This document shows, piece after piece, positions 1-8,841 of a stretch of DNA of 64,000 bases (within the stretch, counting starts at the first letter, position 1; every line of letters begins with the position of its first letter). The stretch is from Flavicella sp965243265. Lineage in GTDB: Bacteria; Bacteroidota; Bacteroidia; Flavobacteriales; Flavobacteriaceae. The translations under genes and the position numbers were made by a program. The notes under the pieces are model-generated. The model did not search any database, was not told the origin of the DNA, and saw nothing but the letters and a program-made list of their open reading frames with translations. The stretch lies in assembly GCA_965243265.1 (NCBI GenBank), contig CBDEUL010000005.1, positions 124,001-188,000 on the forward strand. The letters are read 5' to 3'.

Positions 1-1731
1 TAAATCTACCAGTTTAAACAAAGGGTTTAATTTGGTTTTGATACAGTTTTGTATTTTTTTTAACGCTTCAGAATTGCTCATTTTTTCATCTGAAACATAG
101 TACACAACCAGAGCACTGGCTCCTCCTTCTTTAGGGGAAATTGCAATAGCAGCAGACTCTTTTACAAACTCCAAAGTAGCAATAGCACTTTCTATCTGTA
201 CAGCACTTACTTTTATACCTCCCAAGTTCATAGAATCATCTGTTCTACCTACTGCTTTGTAATAGCCATTTTCCAATTGCAAAAACTGATCGCCGTGTTT
301 TCTTAAAACACTGTCTTTGTACCTTGGAGTATCTTTATAATACGTATTGTAATGGTTTTTATTGAGCAACTGAGTTGACAATCCTAAAATTGGAGCTTGT
401 AAAAAAACTTCACCATCAGGAGCTTCTTTTCCTTCTGAATCTAGCAATACAAACGAGCCTCCTAAGGTTTGTGTAGAAAAAGTACTCGGATAATTTTTCT
501 GTACCATCGTACTTGCAATATATCCACCTCCTATTTCGGTTCCTCCACAATATTCAATAACAGGTTTGTTATTTGCCAATTGCATTAAATATTCCATTTC
601 TATAGGATTGGATACTTCTCCTGTTGAACTAAAACATTTTATAGACTCCCAATTATAAGACTCCATAATCTGCGTATTTTTCCAATTCTTAACAATACTT
701 GGAACTACACCTAACATGGTTACTTTTTCCTTTTCTACAAAGTTTCCAAAACCTTTTTCTATTGGAGTTCCTTCATACAAAGCAATACTTGCTTTGTTAA
801 TCAATGCTGTAAAAACCAACCAAGGCCCCATCATCCAACCTAAATTTGTAGGCCAACAAACCACATCATTTTTTTGGATATTGTGATGGTAATATCCATC
901 TGAAGCTCCTTTTATAGGGGTTGTATGATTCCAAGGAATTGCCTTAGGTGCTCCTGTTGTTCCTGAAGAAAACAAAATGGTCATCGTTTCCTGGGCTGAA
1001 ACTTTTACCGATTCAAAAACCGTATTTTCACTTAAAAAATTTTGAAAATACAAGTCTTCTGATCTCAATAAATCTTCTTCAAACTCTTCTGAAAAAACAA
1101 CAATTTTTAACGGGTTGGTAGCCGCTACTTTTTTATAAAGTCCATGTTTTTTTTCTGCTCTTAAAAAATAATCTTGCGTAAAAACCAATTTTGGGTTTGT
1201 AATTTCTAAACGCACCGCTATCTCTTCTACCGAAAAACTATCTGCAATGGTAGCTACTTGCATACCTGCTTTTACAATTGCCAAATAAGTAGCTATTGCT
1301 TCGTAGGTCATCGGGCTATCTATCGCTACAACATCTTCTTTTTGCAAACCCAAATCCAACAAACCATTGGCTATTTGATTTACCTTTTCTTCTAACTGTT
1401 TTTGAGAAATATGAAGTGTACCTCCTTTTGAGTTTTGAAAGCGAATTGCAATTGCTTTAGCCTTATTTTGAAAACAAGAATCTACAATATTCATTCTAGA
1501 TTCGTACAACCAAGCTGCTTGTTCAACTCCTTTTGAAGTATCTACAATAGAGCTGTATTTTTTTTCTTGAACAATTCCTAAACAGTCAACCGTTTCTTTC
1601 CAAAATTCCTGTTTGTGTTCAACAGACCATTTCCAAAATTCTTGATACGATTGCACTCCAACTTTCAGCATTATCTTATTGATATTGCTTTTTTCAATAA
1701 TTGCTTTTGTTGGTGTCCAAACGATACCCAT
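1..1731 (-). CDS. AMP-dependent acyl-CoA synthetase (AAE17/18-like), 3' end off the window
   Basis: This gene encodes an adenylate-forming enzyme that activates a carboxylic acid as acyl-AMP and passes it to CoA. The 577 codons present stay open from the ATG at 1731 to the left edge, so the C-terminus is missing. The start MGIVWTP and the stretch YQEFWKWSVEHKQEFW resemble acetoacetyl-CoA synthetases. The core SSGTTGAPKAIPW, followed by CWPTNLGWMMGP, resembles the plant acyl-activating enzyme 17/18 group. The late GRTDDSMNLGGIKVS hinge is intact. It is the last gene of a four-gene operon and starts 6 bp after the pbp1A stop. The true substrate cannot be read from the sequence; acetate or another short acyl acid is a guess. 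Confidence 0.85.
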   Translation of the reverse strand, partial: MGIVWTPTKAIIEKSNINKIMLKVGVQSYQEFWKWSVEHKQEFWKETVDCLGIVQEKKYSSIVDTSKGVEQAAWLYESRMNIVDSCFQNKAKAIAIRFQNSKGGTLHISQKQLEEKVNQIANGLLDLGLQKEDVVAIDSPMTYEAIATYLAIVKAGMQVATIADSFSVEEIAVRLEITNPKLVFTQDYFLRAEKKHGLYKKVAATNPLKIVVFSEEFEEDLLRSEDLYFQNFLSENTVFESVKVSAQETMTILFSSGTTGAPKAIPWNHTTPIKGASDGYYHHNIQKNDVVCWPTNLGWMMGPWLVFTALINKASIALYEGTPIEKGFGNFVEKEKVTMLGVVPSIVKNWKNTQIMESYNWESIKCFSSTGEVSNPIEMEYLMQLANNKPVIEYCGGTEIGGGYIASTMVQKNYPSTFSTQTLGGSFVLLDSEGKEAPDGEVFLQAPILGLSTQLLNKNHYNTYYKDTPRYKDSVLRKHGDQFLQLENGYYKAVGRTDDSMNLGGIKVSAVQIESAIATLEFVKESAAIAISPKEGGASALVVYYVSDEKMSNSEALKKIQNCIKTKLNPLFKLVDL

Positions 1732-1737
1732 ATGTTT

Positions 1738-4065
1738 TTAAAAATCTGTTTCCTCTTCTATTGTTTGCGCAGGTACTTGTTCTCCTGTTTCATCTAATAC
1801 AGGGGCTGCTTCACAATCTAATGGAATACTTACATGCGCTGGTTTTTCAAAATCTTCTTGACTGATATTTAAATCAGGATCTGCATAACACTTTCTCATA
1901 TACAAAGCCCAAGTAGGGAGTGACATGGTAGCTCCTTGTCCTTGTGTTATCCCTGCAAAGTGAGTAGCCCTATCATCTGCCCCTGTCCAAACTCCTGTTG
2001 CTAAATTTGGCACAACTCCCATAAACCAACCGTCTGACTGGTTTTGTGTTGTTCCTGTTTTTCCTGCTATTGGGTTTTCAAACTGATATGGGTATCCTGT
2101 AGATATATCATCTGGGTACTTACCCCATTTACTTCTTAAACGAACTCCCGATCCGTCTTCTGTTACTCCTTTTAACAAGTCTATTACTACATAAGCAGAT
2201 TCTTCACTTAATACTTGATCTGTTTCTGGATAAAAATTTTCTAATACGGTTCCATTTTTATCTTCAATTCTTAAAATCATCATTTGATTGATTCTAAGTC
2301 CTTTGTTTGCAAACATTGCGTATACACCAACCATATCATACAAACTGGCATCTACTGTACCTAGAGCAATAGAAGGATACGGAGGAATATGTGAAGTAAT
2401 TCCTGATTTTTCAGCCAAACGAACTACTGTTTTAGGTCCTACCATATGAATCAATCTTGCTGTAATTACGTTGATCGATTTAGCCAAAGCTCGTTTTAAT
2501 GTTAGCTCACCTCCGTAGTGATCTCCTGAGTTTTTAGGAGTCCAATCTTCATCCATTCCATAGGCTTCTTTTGGAACTGTGTAGGGTGTATTTGGAAATT
2601 TTTCACAAGGTGATAGTTGTAATTGATCTATTGCCGAAGCATATACAAAGGGTTTGAATGTAGATCCTACTTGACGTTTTCCTTGTTTTACATGATCGTA
2701 CTGGAAATATTTATTATTGATTCCCCCAACCCATGCTTTTACATGTCCTGTTTGTGGTTCTATTGATAACAAACCACTGTGCAAGAAATGTTTGTAATAC
2801 AAAAGCGAATCATAAGGTGTTAATATGGTATCACGTACTCCTTGCCACGTAAACACTTTCATTTTACGCTCTGTATTAAACGCAGTTTGAATTTCTTTGT
2901 CTGATTTTCCTGCTTTTTTCAACAATCGATATCTATCCGTATTACGCATAGCCCTTGCCATTGTAGACTTTATTTGTTCTTCTTCTAAGTCGTAAAAAGG
3001 TGCTGTTGGGTTTTGTTTTTGCTCTTTAAAAAATACTCTTTGTAGGTTTGAAACGTGTTCTGCAACAGCTTCTTCTGCATAGCGCTGCATACGAGAATCT
3101 ATGGTTACATAAATTTTTAAACCGTCTCTGTACAAGTTGTGTTTGCTTCCGTCTGCTTTTGGATTTTTTTGAATCCAATCTTTCATAAAATCACGCAGGT
3201 ACTCTCTAAAATAAGTAGCATATCCATCGCTATGTCCTTCAGGAGAAAAATCCAATTCCATTGGTAATTCAGTCAAAGAGTCTCTTTCTTGTTCTGTAAT
3301 AAACCCACTACGGTTTAATTGATAAAAAACCTGGTTTCTTCTTCCTAATGACTTTTTCTTTGATATTTTTCTATTCGGATTGTATTGCCTTGGGTTTTTA
3401 AGCATGGCTACCAAAACAGCAGATTCTTCCATTTTTAAGTCTGTAGGTTCTTTTCCAAAATAAATTCTGGATGCCGAACGAATTCCAATAGCATTGTATA
3501 GGAAGTCAAACTTATTAAAATACATGGTTAGAATTTCTTCTTTGGTATATTGCTTTTCCAACCGAACTGCAATTACCCATTCTTTCACTTTTTGAAAAGC
3601 TCTTTTAAATTTATTAGATGTACCTGACCCTTCAGTAAAAAGTAATTTAGCCAATTGTTGGGTAATTGTACTGGCTCCTCCTCCTGCTCCTAACTTACTT
3701 ATTGCCCTAAAAGTTCCTTTAAAATCAATTCCAGAATGCGAATAAAATCGTTCATCTTCTGTGGCTATCAAAGCTTCTATTAAATTTTCTGGAAGGTCTT
3801 TGTATTTTACTGGTGTACGGTTTTCATTGTAATATTTACCCAATGTTTTTCCGTCAATAGAGATTATTTCAGTAGCAAAATTCTTTTCAGGATTTTCTAA
3901 CTCTTCAAAATCTGGTAATGGTCCAAATACTTCAAGTGATGCTAACAAAAATAAAAGTACAACAAGTCCAATACCTCCTGAAAAAGCCAACCAAAACCAC
4001 ATTACAAATCTTGATTGTGTTCTTCCTTTGTTCACAGCTTCTTTTTCTGTTTTATTTTTAGCCAT
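1738..4065 (-). CDS. Class A penicillin-binding protein 1A (glycosyltransferase and transpeptidase)
   Basis: This is a bifunctional peptidoglycan synthase that polymerises lipid II and cross-links the stem peptides at the outer face of the inner membrane. The 775-residue protein has a cytoplasmic N-terminus, one membrane segment at about 22-43, a GT51 domain with the catalytic-type motif ATEDERFYSH at 101-110, and a transpeptidase domain with STFK at 468-471 and KTG at 669-671. Length and order are normal for PBP1A. It lies between gldH (12 bp upstream) and the acyl-CoA synthetase (6 bp downstream), so it is co-transcribed with a gliding gene. Nothing looks broken. It would be called mrcA or ponA in other genomes. 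Confidence 0.95.
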   Translation of the reverse strand: MAKNKTEKEAVNKGRTQSRFVMWFWLAFSGGIGLVVLLFLLASLEVFGPLPDFEELENPEKNFATEIISIDGKTLGKYYNENRTPVKYKDLPENLIEALIATEDERFYSHSGIDFKGTFRAISKLGAGGGASTITQQLAKLLFTEGSGTSNKFKRAFQKVKEWVIAVRLEKQYTKEEILTMYFNKFDFLYNAIGIRSASRIYFGKEPTDLKMEESAVLVAMLKNPRQYNPNRKISKKKSLGRRNQVFYQLNRSGFITEQERDSLTELPMELDFSPEGHSDGYATYFREYLRDFMKDWIQKNPKADGSKHNLYRDGLKIYVTIDSRMQRYAEEAVAEHVSNLQRVFFKEQKQNPTAPFYDLEEEQIKSTMARAMRNTDRYRLLKKAGKSDKEIQTAFNTERKMKVFTWQGVRDTILTPYDSLLYYKHFLHSGLLSIEPQTGHVKAWVGGINNKYFQYDHVKQGKRQVGSTFKPFVYASAIDQLQLSPCEKFPNTPYTVPKEAYGMDEDWTPKNSGDHYGGELTLKRALAKSINVITARLIHMVGPKTVVRLAEKSGITSHIPPYPSIALGTVDASLYDMVGVYAMFANKGLRINQMMILRIEDKNGTVLENFYPETDQVLSEESAYVVIDLLKGVTEDGSGVRLRSKWGKYPDDISTGYPYQFENPIAGKTGTTQNQSDGWFMGVVPNLATGVWTGADDRATHFAGITQGQGATMSLPTWALYMRKCYADPDLNISQEDFEKPAHVSIPLDCEAAPVLDETGEQVPAQTIEEETDF

Positions 4066-4077
4066 TTATATTTTCTA

Positions 4078-4563
4078 CTATTTTATTTTTTCTATTCTTA
4101 AACCTACGTCTGAAATCCCTTTTAATTTTTGAATTCCTTGAACATTGTCTCTTTTTCTCATAGCTTGTTGTATGCGAAACTCGTAGACTCCTAAATCAGA
4201 AAAAACAAACTCTTCTTTATAAAATAATTTGCTTTCTTTTAGATCTGTATATCCTGTTCCTAACCAGTTTCCGTTCAAATCTGCCATTTCATATTCTAAA
4301 GTATCTACTTCTAAAGATCCGTTAGGGTATTGCAATTCTGTAATTATAAAAAGATTGCTAAACTCATAAACTCCTGTATTTCTTAAATTTAAGAAGATGT
4401 TATTTTTAGACAAGCTATCTTTTGCTTCGAACTTAAAACTAACAATACTGTCCTTATGCCAGTTTTGATTGTCTAATGATTTATAAACATCGTATTGTCT
4501 ATTGGAATCACACGACATAGAAAGAAACAAGGCTCCTAATAAAAAAACAAGTTTATGCATCAT
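4078..4563 (-). CDS. gldH: Gliding motility lipoprotein GldH
   Basis: GldH is a lipoprotein needed for gliding in flavobacteria; in Flavobacterium it belongs with the proteins that support the type IX secretion and gliding machinery. The 161-residue product has a lipoprotein signal ending at about Cys18 (LFLSMSC) and the family pattern of FLNLRNTGVYEFSNLF, then DLNGNWLGTGYTDLKE. Two adjacent ATG codons (4563 and 4560) could serve as start. The start lies inside the last codons of ricT, so translation is probably coupled. The ricT-gldH-pbp order is typical of this phylum. Its presence suggests, but does not prove, that the cell can glide. Confidence 0.9.
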   Translation of the reverse strand: MMHKLVFLLGALFLSMSCDSNRQYDVYKSLDNQNWHKDSIVSFKFEAKDSLSKNNIFLNLRNTGVYEFSNLFIITELQYPNGSLEVDTLEYEMADLNGNWLGTGYTDLKESKLFYKEEFVFSDLGVYEFRIQQAMRKRDNVQGIQKLKGISDVGLRIEKIK

Positions 4564-6112
4564 CTCTTTTTTTTCCTTCTGTATTTTTAGTTGGATTTGG
4601 TTTGTTAGGCTTATTAGCAGGTTTTCTCCTGTTTTTATTCCTATTCGGTTTTGGCTTAGTCCCTTCTGTTTTATTCTGCTGATTGTTCGCTGGTTTATTA
4701 GCAGCTACTTTAGCTTTTCCTGCTCCTTCTACTTTCGGTTTGTTTTGAGGTCTTCTTTTATTACCTCCTGCTTTGTTAGGCTGTTTTGCTCCTTTATTAG
4801 CTTGTGTATTGTTTTGTTGCCCTTCTCTTTTTTCTCCTTGTACAGCAGGCTTTTGCCCCTTAGGTTTGTTGTTGTTTCTTCTTCTATTATTTTTTGTTCC
4901 CTCTCCTTGTTTTGCTGGTTTGCCTTGTTTAGAATCGTTTGATTTCCCTTGGGCATTTTGCTGTTTTCCTGCTTGACCTTGGTTTGGTTTTCTTTTCTTT
5001 CTTCTTTTCTTGTTTGTTTTCGGTTTGTCAAAACGCGTTAAACTATCTTGTCCAACTACATTTTCAAAATCAATTTTAGTTTCTACAATTGTTTCTGATT
5101 CTAACTCTTCAAGTGTTGCGGCTTTTTCTCCTTTTTTGTTTAAAGCAATTATTTCTTGTACTTGCTCTAAGGTTAGTTTAAACCATTTTGATCCTTCTTC
5201 TTTTGACGTATACCAAAGTAAACCTTTGAAAATATCCATTTTCACAAAAAAGGCTCTTCCTTTTTCTGTTTCTAAAACCACATCTGATTTTGGAAATCCT
5301 TTTAAGGCATCTAAATACGAATCTAATTCAAAGTTTAAACAACATTTTAACTTTCCACACTGTCCTGCTAACTTTTGTGGGTTTAAAGACAGTTGTTGGT
5401 AACGTGCTGCTGCTGTATTTACTTTTCTGAAGTCTGTTAACCAGGTAGAACAACACAACTCACGTCCACAAGATCCTACACCTCCTAAACGTGCTGCTTC
5501 TTGACGCAATCCTACTTGTTTCATTTCTACACGTACACTAAATGCACTTGCCAAATCCTTGATTAATTGTCTAAAATCTACTCTTTCTTCGGCTGTGTAA
5601 TAAAAAGTTGCTTTGTTTCCATCTCCTTGGTATTCTACATCTGAAAGTTTCATTTTTAGACCTAATTGTCCCAAAATTTCTCTTCCTCTTCTTTGTGTTT
5701 CTACTTCTTTTTCTCTGGCTGTTTGCCAAATTTCAACATCTCTTTGGGTAGCTTTTCTATAGATTTTCTTAACCTCATCGCTATCATACCCAACTTTTTT
5801 CTTTTTCATTTGAACACGTACCAGTTCTCCTGTTAAAGAAACGGTTCCTATATCATGTCCTGGTGATCCTTCTACAGCAATCACTTCCCCAATTGTTAAT
5901 TGTAAATTATCTGCATTTTTATAAAAGTGTTTACGTCCATTTTTAAAACGAACCTCAACAATATCAAACGGTGCTTTTCCGTTAGGAAGCGACATGTTAG
6001 ATAGCCAATCAAAAACCGTTAATTTATCACAACTTCCTGTAGCGCAACTCCCATTGCTTTTACATCCGTTTGGTGTTCCTGATTTATTTGTAGAGCAAGA
6101 ATTACAGCCCAT
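4553..6112 (-). CDS. ricT: RicT/YaaT-like PSP1-domain protein with long basic tail
   Basis: The PSP1 family includes RicT (YaaT) of Bacillus, which acts with RicA and RicF as an iron-sulfur complex affecting RNA processing. The 519-residue protein starts with a Cys-rich stretch (about 1-28), then the PSP1 domain with the signature SCGRELCC at 214-221 and CGKLKCC at 252-258. From about residue 360 to the end it is low-complexity, rich in Lys, Asn, Gln, Pro and Arg and surely disordered, which looks suited to RNA binding. No ricA or ricF is nearby. The stop overlaps the gldH start. Family assignment is firm; the job in this phylum is not known to me. Confidence 0.88.
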   Translation of the reverse strand: MGCNSCSTNKSGTPNGCKSNGSCATGSCDKLTVFDWLSNMSLPNGKAPFDIVEVRFKNGRKHFYKNADNLQLTIGEVIAVEGSPGHDIGTVSLTGELVRVQMKKKKVGYDSDEVKKIYRKATQRDVEIWQTAREKEVETQRRGREILGQLGLKMKLSDVEYQGDGNKATFYYTAEERVDFRQLIKDLASAFSVRVEMKQVGLRQEAARLGGVGSCGRELCCSTWLTDFRKVNTAAARYQQLSLNPQKLAGQCGKLKCCLNFELDSYLDALKGFPKSDVVLETEKGRAFFVKMDIFKGLLWYTSKEEGSKWFKLTLEQVQEIIALNKKGEKAATLEELESETIVETKIDFENVVGQDSLTRFDKPKTNKKRRKKRKPNQGQAGKQQNAQGKSNDSKQGKPAKQGEGTKNNRRRNNNKPKGQKPAVQGEKREGQQNNTQANKGAKQPNKAGGNKRRPQNKPKVEGAGKAKVAANKPANNQQNKTEGTKPKPNRNKNRRKPANKPNKPNPTKNTEGKKRDDA

Positions 6113-6303
6113 ATATGTGTTTATATTTTGAAATGTCTTCTAAAAAGACATGTATATTTATATCTAAAGAAAGCTCATAGACCTTTATCTTCTCAAAGCT
6201 GCTTTCTAATTTCCTTCAATCCGTAAAGATACTATAAAAATAAAAACTATAGAACGTGTTTTCGCTTCCGTTATTTTTACTTTTTAGAACTTTTTTACAT
6301 AAA

Positions 6304-6478
6304 GTTTTCGATACTAAATTCTTTCAGAGTTTCACTCGAACTAACACTTCTTTACCACATTCTACTTACATTATTTTAAGGAACACTCAACCTAACAAAC
6401 CTATCTGCCTCTTCGAGTGGTTTTGGTGACTGAGCTTGTGAAGTCAACAAAATTGTATCGAGAAGCTATAAACATTCT
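6304..6478. repeat. Interspersed intergenic repeat, composite copy 1
   Basis: The stretch holds CGATACTAAATTCTTTCAGA followed by TTTCACTCGAAC, which recurs at about 15388 with only a few changes. It then has CTCTTCGAGTGG and TATCGAGAAG, which are the hallmarks of the tandem units that follow. It is noncoding. It belongs to a family seen again at 6547, 7107, 15309, 15386 and 62005. Confidence 0.75.
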
Positions 6479-6546
6479 TTAAATAAAGATATATATCAAG
6501 AAATTAAACAAAGATGAAATAAATATCTAAGTCTCTTTAAAACAGG

Positions 6547-6990
6547 TCTCAATACACCCTCCTCTGTCGGGCACTCGACCAGACAAACCAACTATCTCTT
6601 CGAGTGGTTTTTGAGGTACGAAGAAATTGTATCGAGAAGCAACTCAGCTACCCCGAAATACTCGACCTAACAAACCGACTGTCTCTTCGAGTGGTTTTTG
6701 AGGCACGAAAAAATTGTATCGAGAAGCAACTCAGCTACCCCGAAATACTCGACCTAACAAACCGACTGTCTCTTCGAGTGGTTTTTGAGGCACGAAAAAA
6801 CTGTATCGAGAAGCAACTCAGCTACCCCGAAATACTCGACCTAACAAACCGACTGTCTCTTCGAGTGGTTTTTAAGGCACGAAAAAATTGTATCGAGAAG
6901 CAACTCAGCTACCCCGAAATACTCGACCTAACAAACCGACTGTCTCTTCGAGTGGTTTTTAAGGCACGAAAAAATTGTATCGAGAAGTGC
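6547..6990. repeat. 87-bp tandem repeat array, five units
   Basis: The marker GTATCGAGAAG begins at 6629, 6716, 6803, 6890 and 6977, an exact 87-bp period. Units differ by only a few bases. Each unit contains ACTCGA and TCGAGT facing each other, so each can fold into a small hairpin. Because 87 is divisible by three, the array stays open as a repeated peptide in one frame of each strand, which I read as a by-product. The array begins with a degenerate TCTCAATACA and ends with TATCGAGA, imperfect terminal inverted repeats. Confidence 0.9.
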
Positions 6991-7106
6991 TATTACTATC
7001 GAAAAGCAACAAACATTCTCTCAAATCAAAAATAATATTCTAAACATTAAATTATTTTGAATTTCAATTGAACTAAAACACACCTCTAAACCTCTTTAAA
7101 AACAGG

Positions 7107-7345
7107 TCTCGATACACCCTCCTCTGTCGGGCACTCGACCAGACAAACCGACTGTCTCTTCGAGTAGTTTTTGAGGCACGAAAAAATTGTATCGAGAAGC
7201 AACTCAGTTACCTCGAAATACTCGACCAGACAAACCGGCTGTCTCTTCGAGTAGTTTTTAAGGCACGAAAAAATTGTATCGAGAAGCAACTCAGCTACCC
7301 CGAAATACTCGACCGGACAATCTCAATATCTCTTCGATTTCCATA
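7107..7345. repeat. 87-bp repeat array, second block
   Basis: The block starts with TCTCGATACACCCTCCTCTG, almost the same as the start of the first block at 6547, and has GTATCGAGAAG at 7189 and 7276, again 87 bp apart. It runs to within about 20 bases of the ferredoxin stop, so it may also serve as the 3' end of that transcript. Together with the two copies upstream it fills the 6113-7362 gap, where I see no gene. Confidence 0.85.
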
Positions 7346-7362
7346 ACGTAACCAAACGATTT

Positions 7363-7593
7363 TTATACTTGTTTGACGTCTATAATTTTAACAGGACAAG
7401 CTTTTTTTGCTTCCATAGAAGCATCAAAAATAGTTTCATCTGGTGATTTTAAAGTGAAAAACCCCTTTTTCTCTTGTGAGTGTAACAAAACCGATTTTCC
7501 GTCTTTTTTTGACATTTGAAACTGCCCTGGTGCCAATTCTACACAGTAATTACAACCTATGCATTTATTTCTTTGAAGTGTAATTACAACCAT
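7363..7593 (-). CDS. Small single-cluster [4Fe-4S] ferredoxin
   Basis: The 76-residue protein has Cys11, Cys14, Cys17 (CIGCNYC) and a fourth Cys at 66 in KKACPVK, the ligand set for one [4Fe-4S] cluster in a short ferredoxin. It should carry electrons in the cytoplasm. The start codon overlaps the stop codon of the U32 gene (TAATG at 7593-7595), so translation is coupled and the two proteins are probably made in fixed ratio. The natural inference is that it serves the iron-sulfur U32 enzyme next door, possibly as electron donor. That link is not proven by sequence. Confidence 0.85.
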   Translation of the reverse strand: MVVITLQRNKCIGCNYCVELAPGQFQMSKKDGKSVLLHSQEKKGFFTLKSPDETIFDASMEAKKACPVKIIDVKQV

Positions 7594-8837
7594 TATGCTT
7601 CTACTACGTTTTCTACAATTTTATACAACTTGTCTGACGGACGAATTCTAAAGTCTAATTTCATGGTACAAGAGTCTCCTTTTACAGCTTTTTCAGCACT
7701 GGTATCGTCCACAAAAATTTCTTTTACTTCCATTTCTTGAGCTCCTGTAGTAGGTCCTGTTATTAAAATAGTATCTCCTACTGCAACATCATATGCTTCT
7801 ATTTTAAATTCTCCTACATTGGCTTTTGGATAGTAATGCATTCCTTTTCCTAAATACACTTTTTTCTGTGTTGCATGCGATCCTGATCCTTTGCTCCACT
7901 CTCCTAATTTTTGTCCTAGGTAATACCCCGACCAAAATCCACGATTGTACACCTTTTCTAGCTCTAGCATCCAAGAAATCACTTTTTCTTTGCTAAAAGT
8001 TCCTTCTTCTAAACTGTCTATTGCTTGACGGTAACAACGGATTACTCTTGCTACATATTCTGGAGCTCTACCACGTCCTTCTATCTTTAATACTTTGATT
8101 CCTGCATCTCCTATTTCATCTAAAAAATCAATGGTACACAGGTCTTTTGGAGACATGATATATTCATTGTCCAACTCCATTTCAAATCCTGTTTCTTGGT
8201 CTATAACCGTATATTTTTTACGACAGTTTTGTTTGCAGGCTCCTCTATTTGCTGATGAATTTGCGGAGTGTAAACTCATATAACATTTTCCAGAAACTGC
8301 CATACACAAAGCTCCGTGTCCAAAAATCTCAATTTCTACTAGTCTTCCTGAAGGTCCTTTGATTTCCTCTTTTTCTATAAGTTCTGTAATCTTTTTAACT
8401 TGACGCAAACTCAACTCTCTACTCAACACAATGGTATCTGCAAACATGGCATAAAACTTAACCGTTTCTATGTTTGTTACGTTGATTTGTGTAGATATAT
8501 GTACCTCCATTCCTACTTCTCTCGCAGATGCTATTACTGCTTGATCCATAGCAATTACGGCTGTAATATTTGCTTCTTTCGCTCTTTTGATCAATGTTTT
8601 TACGATAGATAAATCGTGATCGTATACAATGGTATTTAAAGTTAGGTATGAGCGTACTCCTTTTTCTGAACAACGTTTTTGAATTTCTTCTAAATCATCT
8701 AAAGTAAAGTTTACAGTTGCTCTGGCTCTCATATTTAACTGCTCAACTCCAAAATAAATAGAGTCTGCTCCGTTGTCTAAAGCTGCTTGTAATGATTCAA
8801 AGTTTCCGGCCGGAGCCATTAATTCAATTTTCTGCAT
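7593..8837 (-). CDS. trhP: Peptidase U32 family protein, TrhP-like (tRNA U34 hydroxylation)
   Basis: U32 proteins such as TrhP (YegQ) and RlhA (YdcP) hydroxylate RNA bases and need an iron-sulfur cluster; TrhP makes 5-hydroxyuridine at position 34 of tRNA using prephenate. This 414-residue protein has the family signature with Cys178, Cys185, Cys201 and Cys205 in GALCMAVSGKCYMS and NRGACKQNCRKKY. The N-terminal half looks like a TIM-barrel start (MAPAGNFESLQAAL). It sits 4 bp after trhO, the oxygen-dependent enzyme for the same base, which argues for TrhP rather than RlhA. The older label of collagenase-like protease should not be trusted. Confidence 0.8.
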   Translation of the reverse strand: MQKIELMAPAGNFESLQAALDNGADSIYFGVEQLNMRARATVNFTLDDLEEIQKRCSEKGVRSYLTLNTIVYDHDLSIVKTLIKRAKEANITAVIAMDQAVIASAREVGMEVHISTQINVTNIETVKFYAMFADTIVLSRELSLRQVKKITELIEKEEIKGPSGRLVEIEIFGHGALCMAVSGKCYMSLHSANSSANRGACKQNCRKKYTVIDQETGFEMELDNEYIMSPKDLCTIDFLDEIGDAGIKVLKIEGRGRAPEYVARVIRCYRQAIDSLEEGTFSKEKVISWMLELEKVYNRGFWSGYYLGQKLGEWSKGSGSHATQKKVYLGKGMHYYPKANVGEFKIEAYDVAVGDTILITGPTTGAQEMEVKEIFVDDTSAEKAVKGDSCTMKLDFRIRPSDKLYKIVENVVEA

Positions 8838-8841
8838 AACG

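Noticed and set aside
4502..4942. Plus-strand open frame of 146 codons
   Set aside because: It lies opposite the low-complexity tail of ricT and the start of gldH and encodes a Phe/Ser/Cys-rich shadow sequence.
6604..7035. 143-residue open frame made of a repeated 29-residue peptide
   Set aside because: It arises because the 87-bp DNA repeat has a length divisible by three. The opposite strand is also open at 7086-7289, and no promoter, signal or neighbour supports a gene.
6547..7345. CRISPR array
   Set aside because: There are no unique spacers between short identical repeats; the whole 87-bp unit is repeated, and no cas gene is in the window.
7593..8837. Collagenase-like protease (old U32 annotation)
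   Set aside because: The Cys set and trhO neighbour fit the RNA-hydroxylase branch; no protease active site is visible.
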